From positions 930,001-994,000 of the forward strand of contig NZ_CBDFIX010000002.1 of the NCBI RefSeq assembly GCF_965248315.1: a stretch of DNA of 64,000 bases, written 5' to 3'. Each line of letters starts with the position of its first letter. Positions within the stretch are counted from its first letter, which is position 1. The translations under genes and the position numbers were made by a program. Source of the DNA: Ulvibacterium sp965248315 (GTDB lineage Bacteria > Bacteroidota > Bacteroidia > Flavobacteriales > Flavobacteriaceae). Of this stretch, positions 34,836 to 42,966 are shown piece after piece. The notes beneath the pieces were generated by a model that saw nothing but the letters and a program-made list of their open reading frames with translations, was not told where the DNA came from and searched no databases.

Positions 34836-34844
34836 ATTTCAGAT
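34834..34844 (+). repeat. Inverted-repeat arm before the third S23 element
   Basis: AGATTTCAGAT, the exact complement of 35255-35265. It overlaps the DUF59 stop codon (34833-35). A nearby direct repeat TCAGATGT occurs at 34839-34846 and 34853-34860; the second copy contains the ATG of the broken S23 gene. Confidence 0.6.
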
Positions 34845-34856
34845 GTGGGATATCAG

Positions 34857-35225
34857 ATGTCAGCTAATAAGGGATTTGAACAAGTAGTTTCATAGAAGAA
34901 AGCAAGAGAGCTTAATAAGGAAATTTATCGCTTGACCAAGGATTCTGAATTTTCAAAAGACTTTGCCCTAAGAGACCAGATAAGAAGAGCATCAATATCT
35001 ATTTCTTCAAATATGGCCGAAGGATTTGGAAGAAAATCGAATAAGGAATTTATATACTTTTTGAATATCGCCCAAGCTTCATGTTATGAAGTAAAATCTC
35101 AGTTATATTTAGCTTTGGATATTGAGTATATTACGGAATCTGAATTTAGTGACTCATTTGCGATTTGTGATGAAATATCCAAAACAATTTTTGGGCTAAT
35201 AAAACATCTTGAGAAAAAGCAATAA
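34857..35225 (+). pseudogene. Four-helix-bundle gene (S23/IVP family) with in-frame amber codon
   Basis: Read from the ATG at 34857, the frame gives MSANKGFEQVVS, a TAG stop at 34893-34895, then KKARELNKEIYRLT and the rest of an S23 protein to 35225. The core DQIRRASISISSNMAEGFGR and the final LIKHLEKK are intact. In the sibling at 2942-3319 the stop position is Trp (FEELACW-KEAR), so one TGG-to-TAG change probably broke the gene. Translation from the TTG at 34932 would give a 97-residue product without most of helix 1. It lies between DUF59 and DUF2480 and is flanked by complementary 11-base arms. Confidence 0.8.
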
Positions 35226-35254
35226 TGCTCTACGTGCTAAACTTGACCACTTAA

Positions 35255-35265
35255 ATCTGAAATCT
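35255..35265 (+). repeat. Inverted-repeat arm after the third S23 element
   Basis: ATCTGAAATCT, exact complement of 34834-34844, ending 2 bases before the DUF2480 ATG at 35267. The pair would form a stem enclosing the S23 region. Confidence 0.6.
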
Positions 35266-35266
35266 T

Positions 35267-35770
35267 ATGTCTGAAATAGTAAATCGCGTGGCCCAAAGCA
35301 AATTGGTCACTTTTGACCTGGAAGATCACTATCCGGAAGGCAAAAGGATTCTTTTGGATATCAAGGATTGGTTGCATGAGGGATTCATCCTCAAAGAAAA
35401 GGAATTTAGGGCCCAGATTGCAAGCCATTCTTGGGAGCAGTATCAAAATTCTTATGTTGCATTAACTTGCTCAACGGATGCTATCGTCCCAGGATGGGCT
35501 TATATGCTGGTAATGACCCATTTGCAGCCTTATGCCATAAAAGTGGTCCAAGGAACATTGACGGATTTGGAAACAATCTTGTTCCATTCCGTAATTGAAA
35601 ACTTGGATATTAATGATTTTAAGGACAAACCGATAATTATCAAAGGATGTACCAATAAACCCGTTCCGCCGAATGCCTATTTGTGGATAACTGCTAAACT
35701 ACAAACGGTCGCCAAAAGTGTAATGTATGGCGAAGCTTGTTCTTCTGTCCCCCTTTTTAAGCGCAAATAA
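35267..35770 (+). CDS. DUF2480-family protein
   Basis: 167 residues, no signal or membrane segment. The order suf genes, DUF59, DUF2480 is typical of Flavobacteriia, and this protein fits (VNRVAQSKLVTFDLEDHYP start, GWAYMLVMTHLQPYA middle). KGCTNKPVPPNAYLWITAKLQ in the C-terminal part carries one of the conserved Cys. The biochemical role is unknown; a link with Fe-S assembly is inferred from position. It is the last gene before the DUF3078 promoter. Confidence 0.82.
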   Translation: MSEIVNRVAQSKLVTFDLEDHYPEGKRILLDIKDWLHEGFILKEKEFRAQIASHSWEQYQNSYVALTCSTDAIVPGWAYMLVMTHLQPYAIKVVQGTLTDLETILFHSVIENLDINDFKDKPIIIKGCTNKPVPPNAYLWITAKLQTVAKSVMYGEACSSVPLFKRK

Positions 35771-35782
35771 TTGTTGACAACA

Positions 35783-35814
35783 TTGTTCATTATTTGTTTA
35801 CATGTTTAAATTTG
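35783..35814 (+). promoter_or_regulatory. Promoter of the DUF3078 gene
   Basis: TAAATTTG at 35807-35814 matches TAnnTTTG and a TTG at 35783-35785 lies 21 bases upstream. The ATG follows 33 bases after the -7 element, so DUF3078 can be expressed apart from the suf operon. Confidence 0.6.
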
Positions 35815-35847
35815 TAGTTCATAAACTATTACTAAACACTAGACATT

Positions 35848-36780
35848 ATGAAAAAGTTAGTATTTGGGCTGGCAACAGCCTTCATGGTTTCTGTTGCTTC
35901 GGCGCAGACACTTGAGGAGCTTAAGACGGAACAGGCCATTAAAAAAGATTCCATCGCGGCCATACAAGGTAGGGTAGATGCCCTACAAGGACAAATAGAT
36001 GCCTTTCCAGGTTGGAAAAAGGGCGCTTTTGGAACCATAGGGGCCAACATTTCAGGATTCAACAACTGGTATGCCCAAGGAACTCCAAATAACTCTTCCG
36101 GGAATATTGGTGCTACCCTTAATGCGTTTGCCAATTTGAACAAAGAAAAGTTTTTTTGGAGGAATTCGGGAAACATTAATCTGCAATGGGTAAAGTTGGA
36201 CGATAAGGATAGTGATACGGATGATGAAAGCTTCAACGGTACTACGGATGTTTTTAACCTTACTTCTCTTTATGGTTATAAGTTGAGCGAAAAATTTGCA
36301 ATTTCTGCTTTGGGAGAATATCGGACCACCATTATAAACAATTTCAACGATCCTGGTTATTTGGATTTGGGAATCGGGGCTACGTGGACACCCATTACGG
36401 ATATGGTAGTGGTTATACATCCGCTCAACTACAACTTTGTGTTCAGTAGTGAGGACGATATTTATGAATCATCGGCCGGGGCCAAAATCTTGGTAGACTA
36501 TACCCGACAAATAGGGGATATAAATTTCAAGACCAATTTTTCCACCTTCCAAAGCTATAAAAGTGGAGACCTTTCTAACTGGACATGGGTCAACTCCTTT
36601 GGGTATACGCTATGGAACGGTATAGGCCTTGGATTTGAATTCGGCCTTAGGAATAACAAACAAGAAGCTTTGGATTATGCCATAAACAAGGCACCTACCC
36701 CAGATCCGGACGCCACTTTTGATAGCATTGACAATGACTTGCAGACCTACTGGATCTTTGGACTCAACTACTCCTTTTAA
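35848..36780 (+). CDS. DUF3078-family outer-membrane-type protein
   Basis: 310 residues with a signal peptide (cleavage after VASAQ), a short coiled-coil-like stretch (LEELKTEQAIKKDSIAAIQGRVDALQGQIDA), then alternating amphipathic strands. Aromatic belts and a final aromatic residue (WIFGLNYSF) suggest an outer-membrane beta-barrel. The coiled coil with barrel, of this length, matches DUF3078. The function is unknown. It has its own promoter and a strong terminator. Confidence 0.82.
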   Translation: MKKLVFGLATAFMVSVASAQTLEELKTEQAIKKDSIAAIQGRVDALQGQIDAFPGWKKGAFGTIGANISGFNNWYAQGTPNNSSGNIGATLNAFANLNKEKFFWRNSGNINLQWVKLDDKDSDTDDESFNGTTDVFNLTSLYGYKLSEKFAISALGEYRTTIINNFNDPGYLDLGIGATWTPITDMVVVIHPLNYNFVFSSEDDIYESSAGAKILVDYTRQIGDINFKTNFSTFQSYKSGDLSNWTWVNSFGYTLWNGIGLGFEFGLRNNKQEALDYAINKAPTPDPDATFDSIDNDLQTYWIFGLNYSF

Positions 36781-36805
36781 AATGTAGGATTTTGTAGTAT
36801 AAAGT

Positions 36806-36835
36806 AAAAGGCCCGACATAATTGTCGGGCCTTTT
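36806..36835 (+). terminator. Rho-independent terminator after DUF3078
   Basis: AAAAGGCCCGACA (36806-36818), loop TAAT, and the exact complement (36823-36835) ending in TTTT. It ends the suf/DUF3078 direction, 25 bases after the DUF3078 stop. Confidence 0.9.
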
Positions 36836-36917
36836 CTGTTAAGTAGGATACATTTAATTTGTTTGCACAGTCAAATAAAATCGAACTCAATATTCGGTAA
36901 AGATTTAGGCGGTGCCA

Positions 36918-36935
36918 TCCCGATAGCTATCGGGA
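36918..36935. repeat. 18-base perfect palindrome TCCCGATAGCTATCGGGA
   Basis: A perfect palindrome within the non-coding unit 1, with no T-run after it. A palindrome around CGATAGCTATCG is a common dispersed element in Bacteroidota genomes (from memory). Only one copy was noticed in this window. Confidence 0.55.
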
Positions 36936-37121
36936 CCAATTTCCGTTAAGTTACGTTCTCTTCTGGGACAATCATTAAACCTTTAAATACATTGCGAATG
37001 TAGCTTCATGGACTGCAATGCTTAAATTTTTGTTGTGAAAGGAATATTATTTGTTGTGAACAACGTTAAAATGCGTTGTATCATCGATGAAATGCATAGA
37101 AAGCACTTTGATGTTTTCGAG

Positions 37122-37392
37122 AAAAAAAAAGCCCGGACTGTGGGGTTCGGGCTATTTTTTAGTTAAGTAGGTTGTTGTAAAATTTGGTCTAAGCCTTGTA
37201 GGTTCGAATTTTGGTTTTGGGGAAACCTCTATTCTTTTTCGGTTAAGCTCAAGGTGTCGGTTTTGGGTCAACACTATCACTTAATTACAATGTAAATGTA
37301 GTACAGATAAGGGACTGTGCTAAATTATTGTTGTGAACCGATCCCAATTTGTGGTGAAAAAATTAACGGTCACATTTCATCGATGAATGACA
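37122..37392. repeat. Non-coding tandem unit 2 (with hairpin)
   Basis: A second, diverged copy of unit 1: a hairpin (AGCCCGGAC at 37130-37138 and GTTCGGGCT at 37145-37153, one G-U pair, followed by ATTTTTT), then GTTAAGTAGG, TACAATGTAAATGTAG (37286-37301), GGACTG, TTGTTGTGAA (37328-37337) and ATCGATGAATG (37379-37389). The block just before (TTTTGGGTCAACA against TTCTGGGACAATC) is also shared. No gene is seen in 36781-37417. The region may hold non-coding RNAs or be a decayed duplication. Confidence 0.6.
37130..37153. terminator. Terminator-like hairpin in unit 2
   Basis: Stem AGCCCGGAC/GTTCGGGCT with a six-base loop, an A-run (37122-37130) on one side and T-run on the other. It could act on both strands and may end hflX transcripts from the right or a short transcript starting in unit 1. 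Confidence 0.7.
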
Positions 37393-37417
37393 CCCTTTTT
37401 ATATAAAAAGTGGCTTT

Positions 37418-38629
37418 TTAGTATTGATCTAGATGCTCTGGATAGAGGAAGTTGTTATAAGGGAATCTGCTTACATGGATTTCCCTGACGGCATTATATA
37501 CCTTGCTCCGAAACTCTTCCAAATTGTCCTTGTTCAAGGCGGAAATAAAGAGAACATTATTACCTAGCCGCTGCATCCATGTCCGTTTCCACTCTTGCAT
37601 GGTAAAGTGCCTTGAAGTTCTTTCGGTGACCAAATCGTCTTCATCCAAGGTTTCAAAGGTATACTGGTCTATTTTGTTGAAAACCATTATCATGGGCTTT
37701 TCAGCACTATTGATCTCATCCAGAATTTGGTTTACGGAATCGATATGCTCCTCAAATTGGGGGTGGGAGATATCCACTACGTGCAACAACAAATCCGCCT
37801 CCCGTACCTCATCCAAGGTGCTTTTAAAACTCTCCACCAACTGGGTGGGAAGTTTCCGAATGAATCCAACCGTATCACTCAATAAAAAGGGAAGGTTGCC
37901 AATGACCACTTTCCGTACCGTGGTATCCAAAGTGGCAAAAAGCTTGTTCTCGGCAAATACTTCACTTTTGCTTATCACGTTCATTAAGGTGGATTTCCCT
38001 ACGTTGGTATAACCTACGAGTGCCACACGGACCAAGGAACCTCGATTGCCACGCTGGGTTTCCATTTGCTTGTCTATTTTAACAAGTTTCTTTTTTAATA
38101 AGGAAATCCTGTCCCGGACGATACGGCGGTCGGTTTCAATTTCCGTTTCCCCTGGGCCACGCATTCCAATGCCTCCACGTTGGCGCTCCAAGTGAGTCCA
38201 TAGGCCGGTAAGTCGAGGTAAAAGATATTCATATTGTGCGAGTTCCACTTGGGTACGGGCATAGCTAGTCTGTGCACGCTGGGCAAAAATATCCAGAATA
38301 AGTCCGGTACGGTCTAGAATTTTACAACGCAAGAGTTTTTCAATATTGTTTTGCTGGGCGGGGGTAAGCTCATCGTCAAAAATAACGGACCCGATTTTAT
38401 GCTCTTTAACATAGGCTTCAACCTCCTTCATTTTTCCACTGCCTATATAGGTCTTGGGATTGGGAACCTCCACACGTTGTACAAAACGTTTGGTTACTTC
38501 CCCACCCGCCGTATAGGTCAAAAATTCCAGTTCATCAAGGTATTCGGTTACCTTTTCCTCATTTTGCTCCCTATTGATTACACCTATCAAAACGGCCTGC
38601 TCATATTCTATGTGCTGTCTTTCTAACAT
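37418..38629 (-). CDS. hflX: GTPase HflX
   Basis: Ribosome-associated GTPase that splits stalled 70S ribosomes under stress. 403 residues: an N-terminal HflX domain with YIGSGKMKEVEAYV near 61, the Gly-rich linker GGIGMRGPGETEIETDRR (152-169), and the TrmE-Era-type G domain with G1 GYTNVGKST (206-214), G3 DTVGFI near 249 and G4 NKID near 318. The length is normal. It is divergent from the nuclease/phosphatase gene at 38707. Confidence 0.96.
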   Translation of the reverse strand: MLERQHIEYEQAVLIGVINREQNEEKVTEYLDELEFLTYTAGGEVTKRFVQRVEVPNPKTYIGSGKMKEVEAYVKEHKIGSVIFDDELTPAQQNNIEKLLRCKILDRTGLILDIFAQRAQTSYARTQVELAQYEYLLPRLTGLWTHLERQRGGIGMRGPGETEIETDRRIVRDRISLLKKKLVKIDKQMETQRGNRGSLVRVALVGYTNVGKSTLMNVISKSEVFAENKLFATLDTTVRKVVIGNLPFLLSDTVGFIRKLPTQLVESFKSTLDEVREADLLLHVVDISHPQFEEHIDSVNQILDEINSAEKPMIMVFNKIDQYTFETLDEDDLVTERTSRHFTMQEWKRTWMQRLGNNVLFISALNKDNLEEFRSKVYNAVREIHVSRFPYNNFLYPEHLDQY

Positions 38630-38706
38630 ATGAAATTGTAAAGTGCAAATTTAAGCAATAAGGACCAAGCTATTTTCGTAAATTGAACTCCCCAAAAAAA
38701 GAATGC

Positions 38707-39681
38707 ATGCTTTTTTCATTATTTAAGAGAAAGAAAGGCAAACAGCTACATACCATTGCGTTTTACAATCTGGAAAATCTATTTGATACTATAGATGATC
38801 CGGACACCTTGGATGACGACTTTACACCAAATGGAACTAAAAAGTGGTCCCCTAGGCGATATCAAAAGAAAGTAAACAAATTGGCCATGACCATTTCTGA
38901 GATTGGGAACGGATCTGCCAAAAACCCACCTGTTCTTGTAGGAGTAGCAGAAGTGGAGAACAAAACAGTTATGGACGATCTAATAGCCTCCGAACCTTTG
39001 CAAGATATCGATTATGGATATGTACATTATGACTCACCGGATGAACGTGGTATAGATACGGCATTAATTTACCACAAAGGGAGTTTTGAGGTACTCCATT
39101 CCGAACCAATCGCTTTGCTGATTTATGAATTGGACGGATCACGTGATACTACTAGGGATATTTTATATGTACATGGAAAGTTGAACGGAGAGGAAGTACA
39201 TATTTTTGTAAACCACTGGCCTTCCCGTAGGAGCGGTAAGGTAGAAACAGGATACAAACGGGTACAGGCAGCCCATACCATACGGGAATTTATGAATGCC
39301 CTGGAAGTGGAAACCCCTAACCCCAATTATATAGTTATGGGGGATTTTAACGATGACCCTACTTCTGAAAGTATACAGACTTTAATGAAATCCAGCACCT
39401 TGTACAATCCCATGGAAAAGCTGCATTCACCAGAAAGGGGTAGTGCTAATTATAGACGAAGTTGGAGTCTTTTTGACCAGATTATGGTCTCGCACAACTT
39501 CTTCAATTATGAAAAAGGGACCCACAGCTTTGCCCATGCCAATATCTTTGACGACCGCTTTTTGACCGAGTGGACAGGAAAATATAAAGGCAGTCCCTAT
39601 AGAACCTATGTTGGGCGGAAATACCTAGGCGGGTATAGCGATCATTTTCCTGTATATATACAATTGAAGTACAATGGATGA
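38707..39681 (+). CDS. Endonuclease/exonuclease/phosphatase-family protein
   Basis: 324 residues from the ATG at 38707 (a TTG at 38683 would add eight residues). DNase-I-like fold: IAFYNLENLFDTIDDPD near the N-terminus (metal site), GVAEVENKTVMDDLI, HVNHWPSRRSG-like (FVNHWPSR), VMGDFNDDPTSE, and the terminal catalytic His in GYSDHFPVYI. All main active-site blocks are present. The start MLFSLFKRKKGKQ is a basic amphipathic head rather than a clear signal, so location is uncertain. The substrate could be nucleic acid or a phosphate ester. It ends 10 bases from the convergent exonuclease gene. Confidence 0.85.
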   Translation: MLFSLFKRKKGKQLHTIAFYNLENLFDTIDDPDTLDDDFTPNGTKKWSPRRYQKKVNKLAMTISEIGNGSAKNPPVLVGVAEVENKTVMDDLIASEPLQDIDYGYVHYDSPDERGIDTALIYHKGSFEVLHSEPIALLIYELDGSRDTTRDILYVHGKLNGEEVHIFVNHWPSRRSGKVETGYKRVQAAHTIREFMNALEVETPNPNYIVMGDFNDDPTSESIQTLMKSSTLYNPMEKLHSPERGSANYRRSWSLFDQIMVSHNFFNYEKGTHSFAHANIFDDRFLTEWTGKYKGSPYRTYVGRKYLGGYSDHFPVYIQLKYNG

Positions 39682-39691
39682 TAATCTTACC

Positions 39692-40405
39692 TTAGACCTT
39701 TTTAATCTCCGCTTGTTCCAACAAATCCTCATTCCGTAGGCGCAAAAAAACTTGAGCCGTAGTAACCACGTCGCCCTCGCAATACAAAATAATTCTGTCC
39801 AAGTCATTATCCTCATAGTAAACTTCGCGTACTTTGCTACCGTCTATATCTTCCTTGGGTGATGGAATCCCCAAAATATGGGCCAACAGTTTTAAGGAGG
39901 TATAATGTTTGTAATCCCCAAATTTCCATAGTTCCATAGTATCCAGATGAGGTACTTCCCAAGGTTTTTTGCCAAAAAGGTCCAGCTTATAGGGCAATGA
40001 AATGCCGTGGACAATCATGCGCCGGGCGATATAGGGGAAATCGAATTCCTTTCCATTATGCCCGCACAACAGATGTTTTGGCGAGCTGTAGTGATCGTTC
40101 AAAAGGTTTTTGAAGTCCTTTAGGATTTTTACTTCATCTCCATGAAAGGAGGTCACCCTAAAACTACGGATGCCCCCCCTTAGATTAAAATAGCCAACGG
40201 AAATACATATAATCTTTCCAAATTCTGCCCAAATACCAGCACGTTCATAGAACTCCTCGGCCGTAATCTCGTCCTTTCTTTGGTATTGGGATTTTTGCTC
40301 CCAAAGTTCTTGCTCCGTATCGTTCAACTCTTCAAAAGCAATTTGTTGGGGAACGGTCTCTATATCCAGGAACAAAACATGTTCCAAATTTATTTTCTGT
40401 AACAT
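39692..40405 (-). CDS. Predicted 3'-5' exonuclease (RNase H-like, DnaQ/PolB-type)
   Basis: 237 residues: ExoI LFLDIETVP (D and E metal ligands, near 13), ExoII LCGHNGKEFDFPYIARR (near 126), and ExoIII YCEGDVVTTAQVFLRL (near 208). These are the three DEDD-fold blocks of PolB-like 3'-5' exonucleases (DUF2800-like 'predicted 3'-5' exonuclease' family). No polymerase domain is attached. It begins exactly where the DUF4153 gene stops, so the two are co-transcribed. Its substrate is unknown. Confidence 0.82.
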   Translation of the reverse strand: MLQKINLEHVLFLDIETVPQQIAFEELNDTEQELWEQKSQYQRKDEITAEEFYERAGIWAEFGKIICISVGYFNLRGGIRSFRVTSFHGDEVKILKDFKNLLNDHYSSPKHLLCGHNGKEFDFPYIARRMIVHGISLPYKLDLFGKKPWEVPHLDTMELWKFGDYKHYTSLKLLAHILGIPSPKEDIDGSKVREVYYEDNDLDRIILYCEGDVVTTAQVFLRLRNEDLLEQAEIKKV

Positions 40406-42205
40406 CTAAGGCTGTTTTAGGAAAAGGTAAATACTGGAATGGCTAATTTCTATGGAATCCTTTTTAACATAAAACCCCAAATTGCTAAATACAAGTTTGG
40501 CAGAAGTACTGTCATTCTCGAATTCCATAATCAATTCATCGGGATCAATGGAATGAAGGTTTTTTCCATATTGCGTAAGTTCCTCTAGCTTTGGTCCCAA
40601 GGGAATTTCTAGGAAGGCCTTGCCATCTTCTATACCGTGTAAGGTTAATTTTGAAGATTTTGAACGATACTTGATATAATAGGATTCCAGCCGGATGCTG
40701 TCAGGCGAATTCCCATGGATTTCTAGGGGAGCAAAAGAGGAATAATCCGTGATATCCAAACTCTGACCTGTATTTCCTTGCCCGTAATAATTGTAGTAGT
40801 TCCCATAGGCCCCTTCTTGTTTTAAATCCTCTGGGTTAAGTGTAATACCCAGGGAATCCAATATTTTTTCGGTATCGAGCCAACTGTAAGTTTCTAATTT
40901 TCCATTTGTGGTATCCTTAAGAATCCCTTGAATGGATATACCGGTAATATCATCCAAATGGGATAGCGCTTTTCTGTCATTCAAATAAGAAAGAACAGAT
41001 TTTAACTGCTCATACTCTTTGAAACTTGCTACATTATCTTTGGCCCCAACATCCTTGTATACCCTTTGAAATTCCCCAACTTGACTGTTTTTTGAAATGC
41101 TGAACGCCCCCCAAAAACCAAACGAAGCGAGAATTGCCAAGATAAAAAGTGATATGGGCAAAACTTTTAAACGTTTCTTTTGATCTAGAAGAAGATAAAT
41201 TGCCATGCCCAAAATCCAGAATGCACTTACCAAAACAAAATATCGGTTTTCAGTAAACCCATAATCCCCAATGCGCCTAAAAATGGCTACGAAGAGTAAT
41301 AGGATTAGAGGAAGCAACAAAATGTAAAACCACGGATAGAAATGGTTTATCACCCATGATTTGATGGATTTTTGAACAGGGTTGATGATCACTTGGACCA
41401 AAAAACCCAATAACGCCAGGGCCGTGACCAAATAGGATACCCAACCCTCGGGTAGTTCCCATTGCATTATAATCTTAAGGCCGTACGCATACAGAATTAA
41501 GATGTATAGGAGCACTAGGGGGATCAATATATATTTTACAAATACCTCCAAGGCCTTGTTAAATGCTATTATCCTGTTCCCCAATATTTCTTTTGGAAAA
41601 TCTGATAAGTATATCCATGTATTTACGATTCCCAAGCAAAAGACGAATAACTGGCCATAACGTTCACCTTTAATATCAATGTTGAACAACGAATCTATGG
41701 CCAACAGAGCCAGGACAAGACCTAAATACAGTACCCCTGAAAAAAAGGCACTGCGGATAATGGCGTATCCCACGGATTTTAAATAGTTCCAGTACGCCTC
41801 TTTGTTCCATTTTATAGCAAAGGGAGCAAAAAGCACGAAAAAATGCCCTGCTATGAAGTATAGAAAGAATCGGATGTAGTAGGTTGGATCTACATCGGAT
41901 TTACCCAAATCTGGTAGGTGCCAATAAAAAAGGAATAGCAAAGCCAAAACAACCAGCTTTAGACCCATCCATTTTTTGGGACTTTTCAATTGTTCCAGAA
42001 AGAACTGGGTCCCGATAAACCAGCTTACACCCAATAATAGAGTTAATAGAACATCGGAGTACTTTTTTAGCAATACACTTGAGTTCTCCTCTAGAAGGAA
42101 AATATAGAAAAACGAACCAAGAATTACCCAAACCAAGGTAACCGGAAAGCGCTTAAAAGCATTTTGGGCCTTACCCGTAATATCTATGAGGGAGGGGAAC
42201 TTCAT
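40406..42205 (-). CDS. DUF4153-family membrane protein
   Basis: 599 residues from the ATG at 42205; a TTG at 42226 would add seven. Residues to about 385 contain some ten hydrophobic helices. The C-terminal about 215 residues are soluble (QVGEFQRVYKDVGAKDNVASFKEYEQLKSVL onward) and end in beta strands. This matches the DUF4153 plan. The role is unknown. It is joined without gap to the exonuclease gene. Upstream lies the ogt terminator, so this gene probably has its own start. Confidence 0.75.
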   Translation of the reverse strand: MKFPSLIDITGKAQNAFKRFPVTLVWVILGSFFYIFLLEENSSVLLKKYSDVLLTLLLGVSWFIGTQFFLEQLKSPKKWMGLKLVVLALLFLFYWHLPDLGKSDVDPTYYIRFFLYFIAGHFFVLFAPFAIKWNKEAYWNYLKSVGYAIIRSAFFSGVLYLGLVLALLAIDSLFNIDIKGERYGQLFVFCLGIVNTWIYLSDFPKEILGNRIIAFNKALEVFVKYILIPLVLLYILILYAYGLKIIMQWELPEGWVSYLVTALALLGFLVQVIINPVQKSIKSWVINHFYPWFYILLLPLILLLFVAIFRRIGDYGFTENRYFVLVSAFWILGMAIYLLLDQKKRLKVLPISLFILAILASFGFWGAFSISKNSQVGEFQRVYKDVGAKDNVASFKEYEQLKSVLSYLNDRKALSHLDDITGISIQGILKDTTNGKLETYSWLDTEKILDSLGITLNPEDLKQEGAYGNYYNYYGQGNTGQSLDITDYSSFAPLEIHGNSPDSIRLESYYIKYRSKSSKLTLHGIEDGKAFLEIPLGPKLEELTQYGKNLHSIDPDELIMEFENDSTSAKLVFSNLGFYVKKDSIEISHSSIYLFLKQP

Positions 42206-42317
42206 TATAAATTGTCTTGAACTCAAGATACAAACAAATTTGCAAAGGCTAGAACTATGATATCTTTTGGCCTTTCAAAAAGCTCTTAACAGAAATTTGC
42301 TTGGAGAAAAACCGAAA

Positions 42318-42335
42318 ACCGACCTTGTGGTCGGT
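42318..42335 (-). terminator. Terminator after ogt (works on both strands)
   Basis: ACCGACC, loop TTGT, GGTCGGT, with a T-run on the plus side and AAAA on the minus side. On the minus strand it follows the ogt stop by about 130 bases and ends in TTTTCGG. It separates ogt from DUF4153. Confidence 0.7.
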
Positions 42336-42392
42336 CTTTTTGTTCAAAGAACAATTTATTAAGCCTAAAACCTCCCTTAAAATAATGACTAG

Positions 42393-42406
42393 ATCGATGA
42401 AATGCA
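42393..42406. repeat. Third copy of ATCGATGAAATGCA
   Basis: An exact 14-base match to 37083-37096 (unit 1), here 58 bases after another hairpin and just downstream of ogt. It may be a shared regulatory or RNA element; by itself it is weak evidence. Confidence 0.4.
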
Positions 42407-42464
42407 ATCTATTCCAAACAACATTGAACATTAATCAATCAACCGACCAAACGGTTTGAAGTAA

Positions 42465-42938
42465 TTAAAACAACGATTGCTGTTTAGCAGGGCTCTCATG
42501 GTTCAAAAGCCATTTTTTTCGATGTAGACCACCGGCATAACCGACAAGGGAGCCATCGCTTCCGATTACCCTATGACAAGGTACGATTATCCATAGCGGG
42601 TTTTTACCATTGGCCGCGGCTACGGCACGAATGGCCTTTACGTCACCCAAGGTCTTGGAAAGGTCCAAATAGGAGACAGTCTTTCCATAGGGGATTTTCT
42701 GAAGTGCTGCCCAAACTTTTTTTTGAAAATTGGTTCCTTCCGGATTTAGGGTTAGGCTAAAGGATTTTCGTTTTCCCTCAAAATATTCCTCAAGTTGATA
42801 TACGGCATCCTCAAGAAGCTCTGGGATTATTTCTGTTGTTTTTTCATCTGTATCGAGAACGGTAATGCTAGATAGTCCCATAGCATCTCCTTCCAACTTG
42901 GCAACACCCAAAGGTGTTTTTACACATGCTTTTTCCAT
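42465..42938 (-). CDS. ogt: Methylated-DNA--protein-cysteine methyltransferase
   Basis: Repairs O6-alkylguanine by a one-time transfer of the alkyl group to its own cysteine. 157 residues with the active cysteine C121 in PCHRV, the Arg finger region RAVAAANGKNP and the LVGYAGGLHRKKWLL end. The N-terminal domain is short, as in Ogt proteins. It lies 28 bases downstream of the CNNM gene on the same strand. Confidence 0.94.
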   Translation of the reverse strand: MEKACVKTPLGVAKLEGDAMGLSSITVLDTDEKTTEIIPELLEDAVYQLEEYFEGKRKSFSLTLNPEGTNFQKKVWAALQKIPYGKTVSYLDLSKTLGDVKAIRAVAAANGKNPLWIIVPCHRVIGSDGSLVGYAGGLHRKKWLLNHESPAKQQSLF

Positions 42939-42966
42939 AGCTTTAATAGCACTTTATAGAGACGGA

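Larger units (their letters stand above)
36806..37121. repeat. Non-coding tandem unit 1
   Basis: Begins with the hairpin above, then GTTAAGTAGG, a palindrome (36918-36935), a TACATTGCGAATGTAG block (36988-37003), GGACTG, two copies of TTGTTGTGAA (37030-37039 and 37051-37060) and ATCGATGAAATGCA (37083-37096). Unit 2 has the same elements in the same order. No open frame of substance crosses the unit. Confidence 0.6.

Noticed and set aside
2917..35265. S23 elements as parts of a diversity-generating retroelement
   Set aside because: S23 and Avd proteins are related folds, but no reverse transcriptase, template repeat or variable gene is present in the window.
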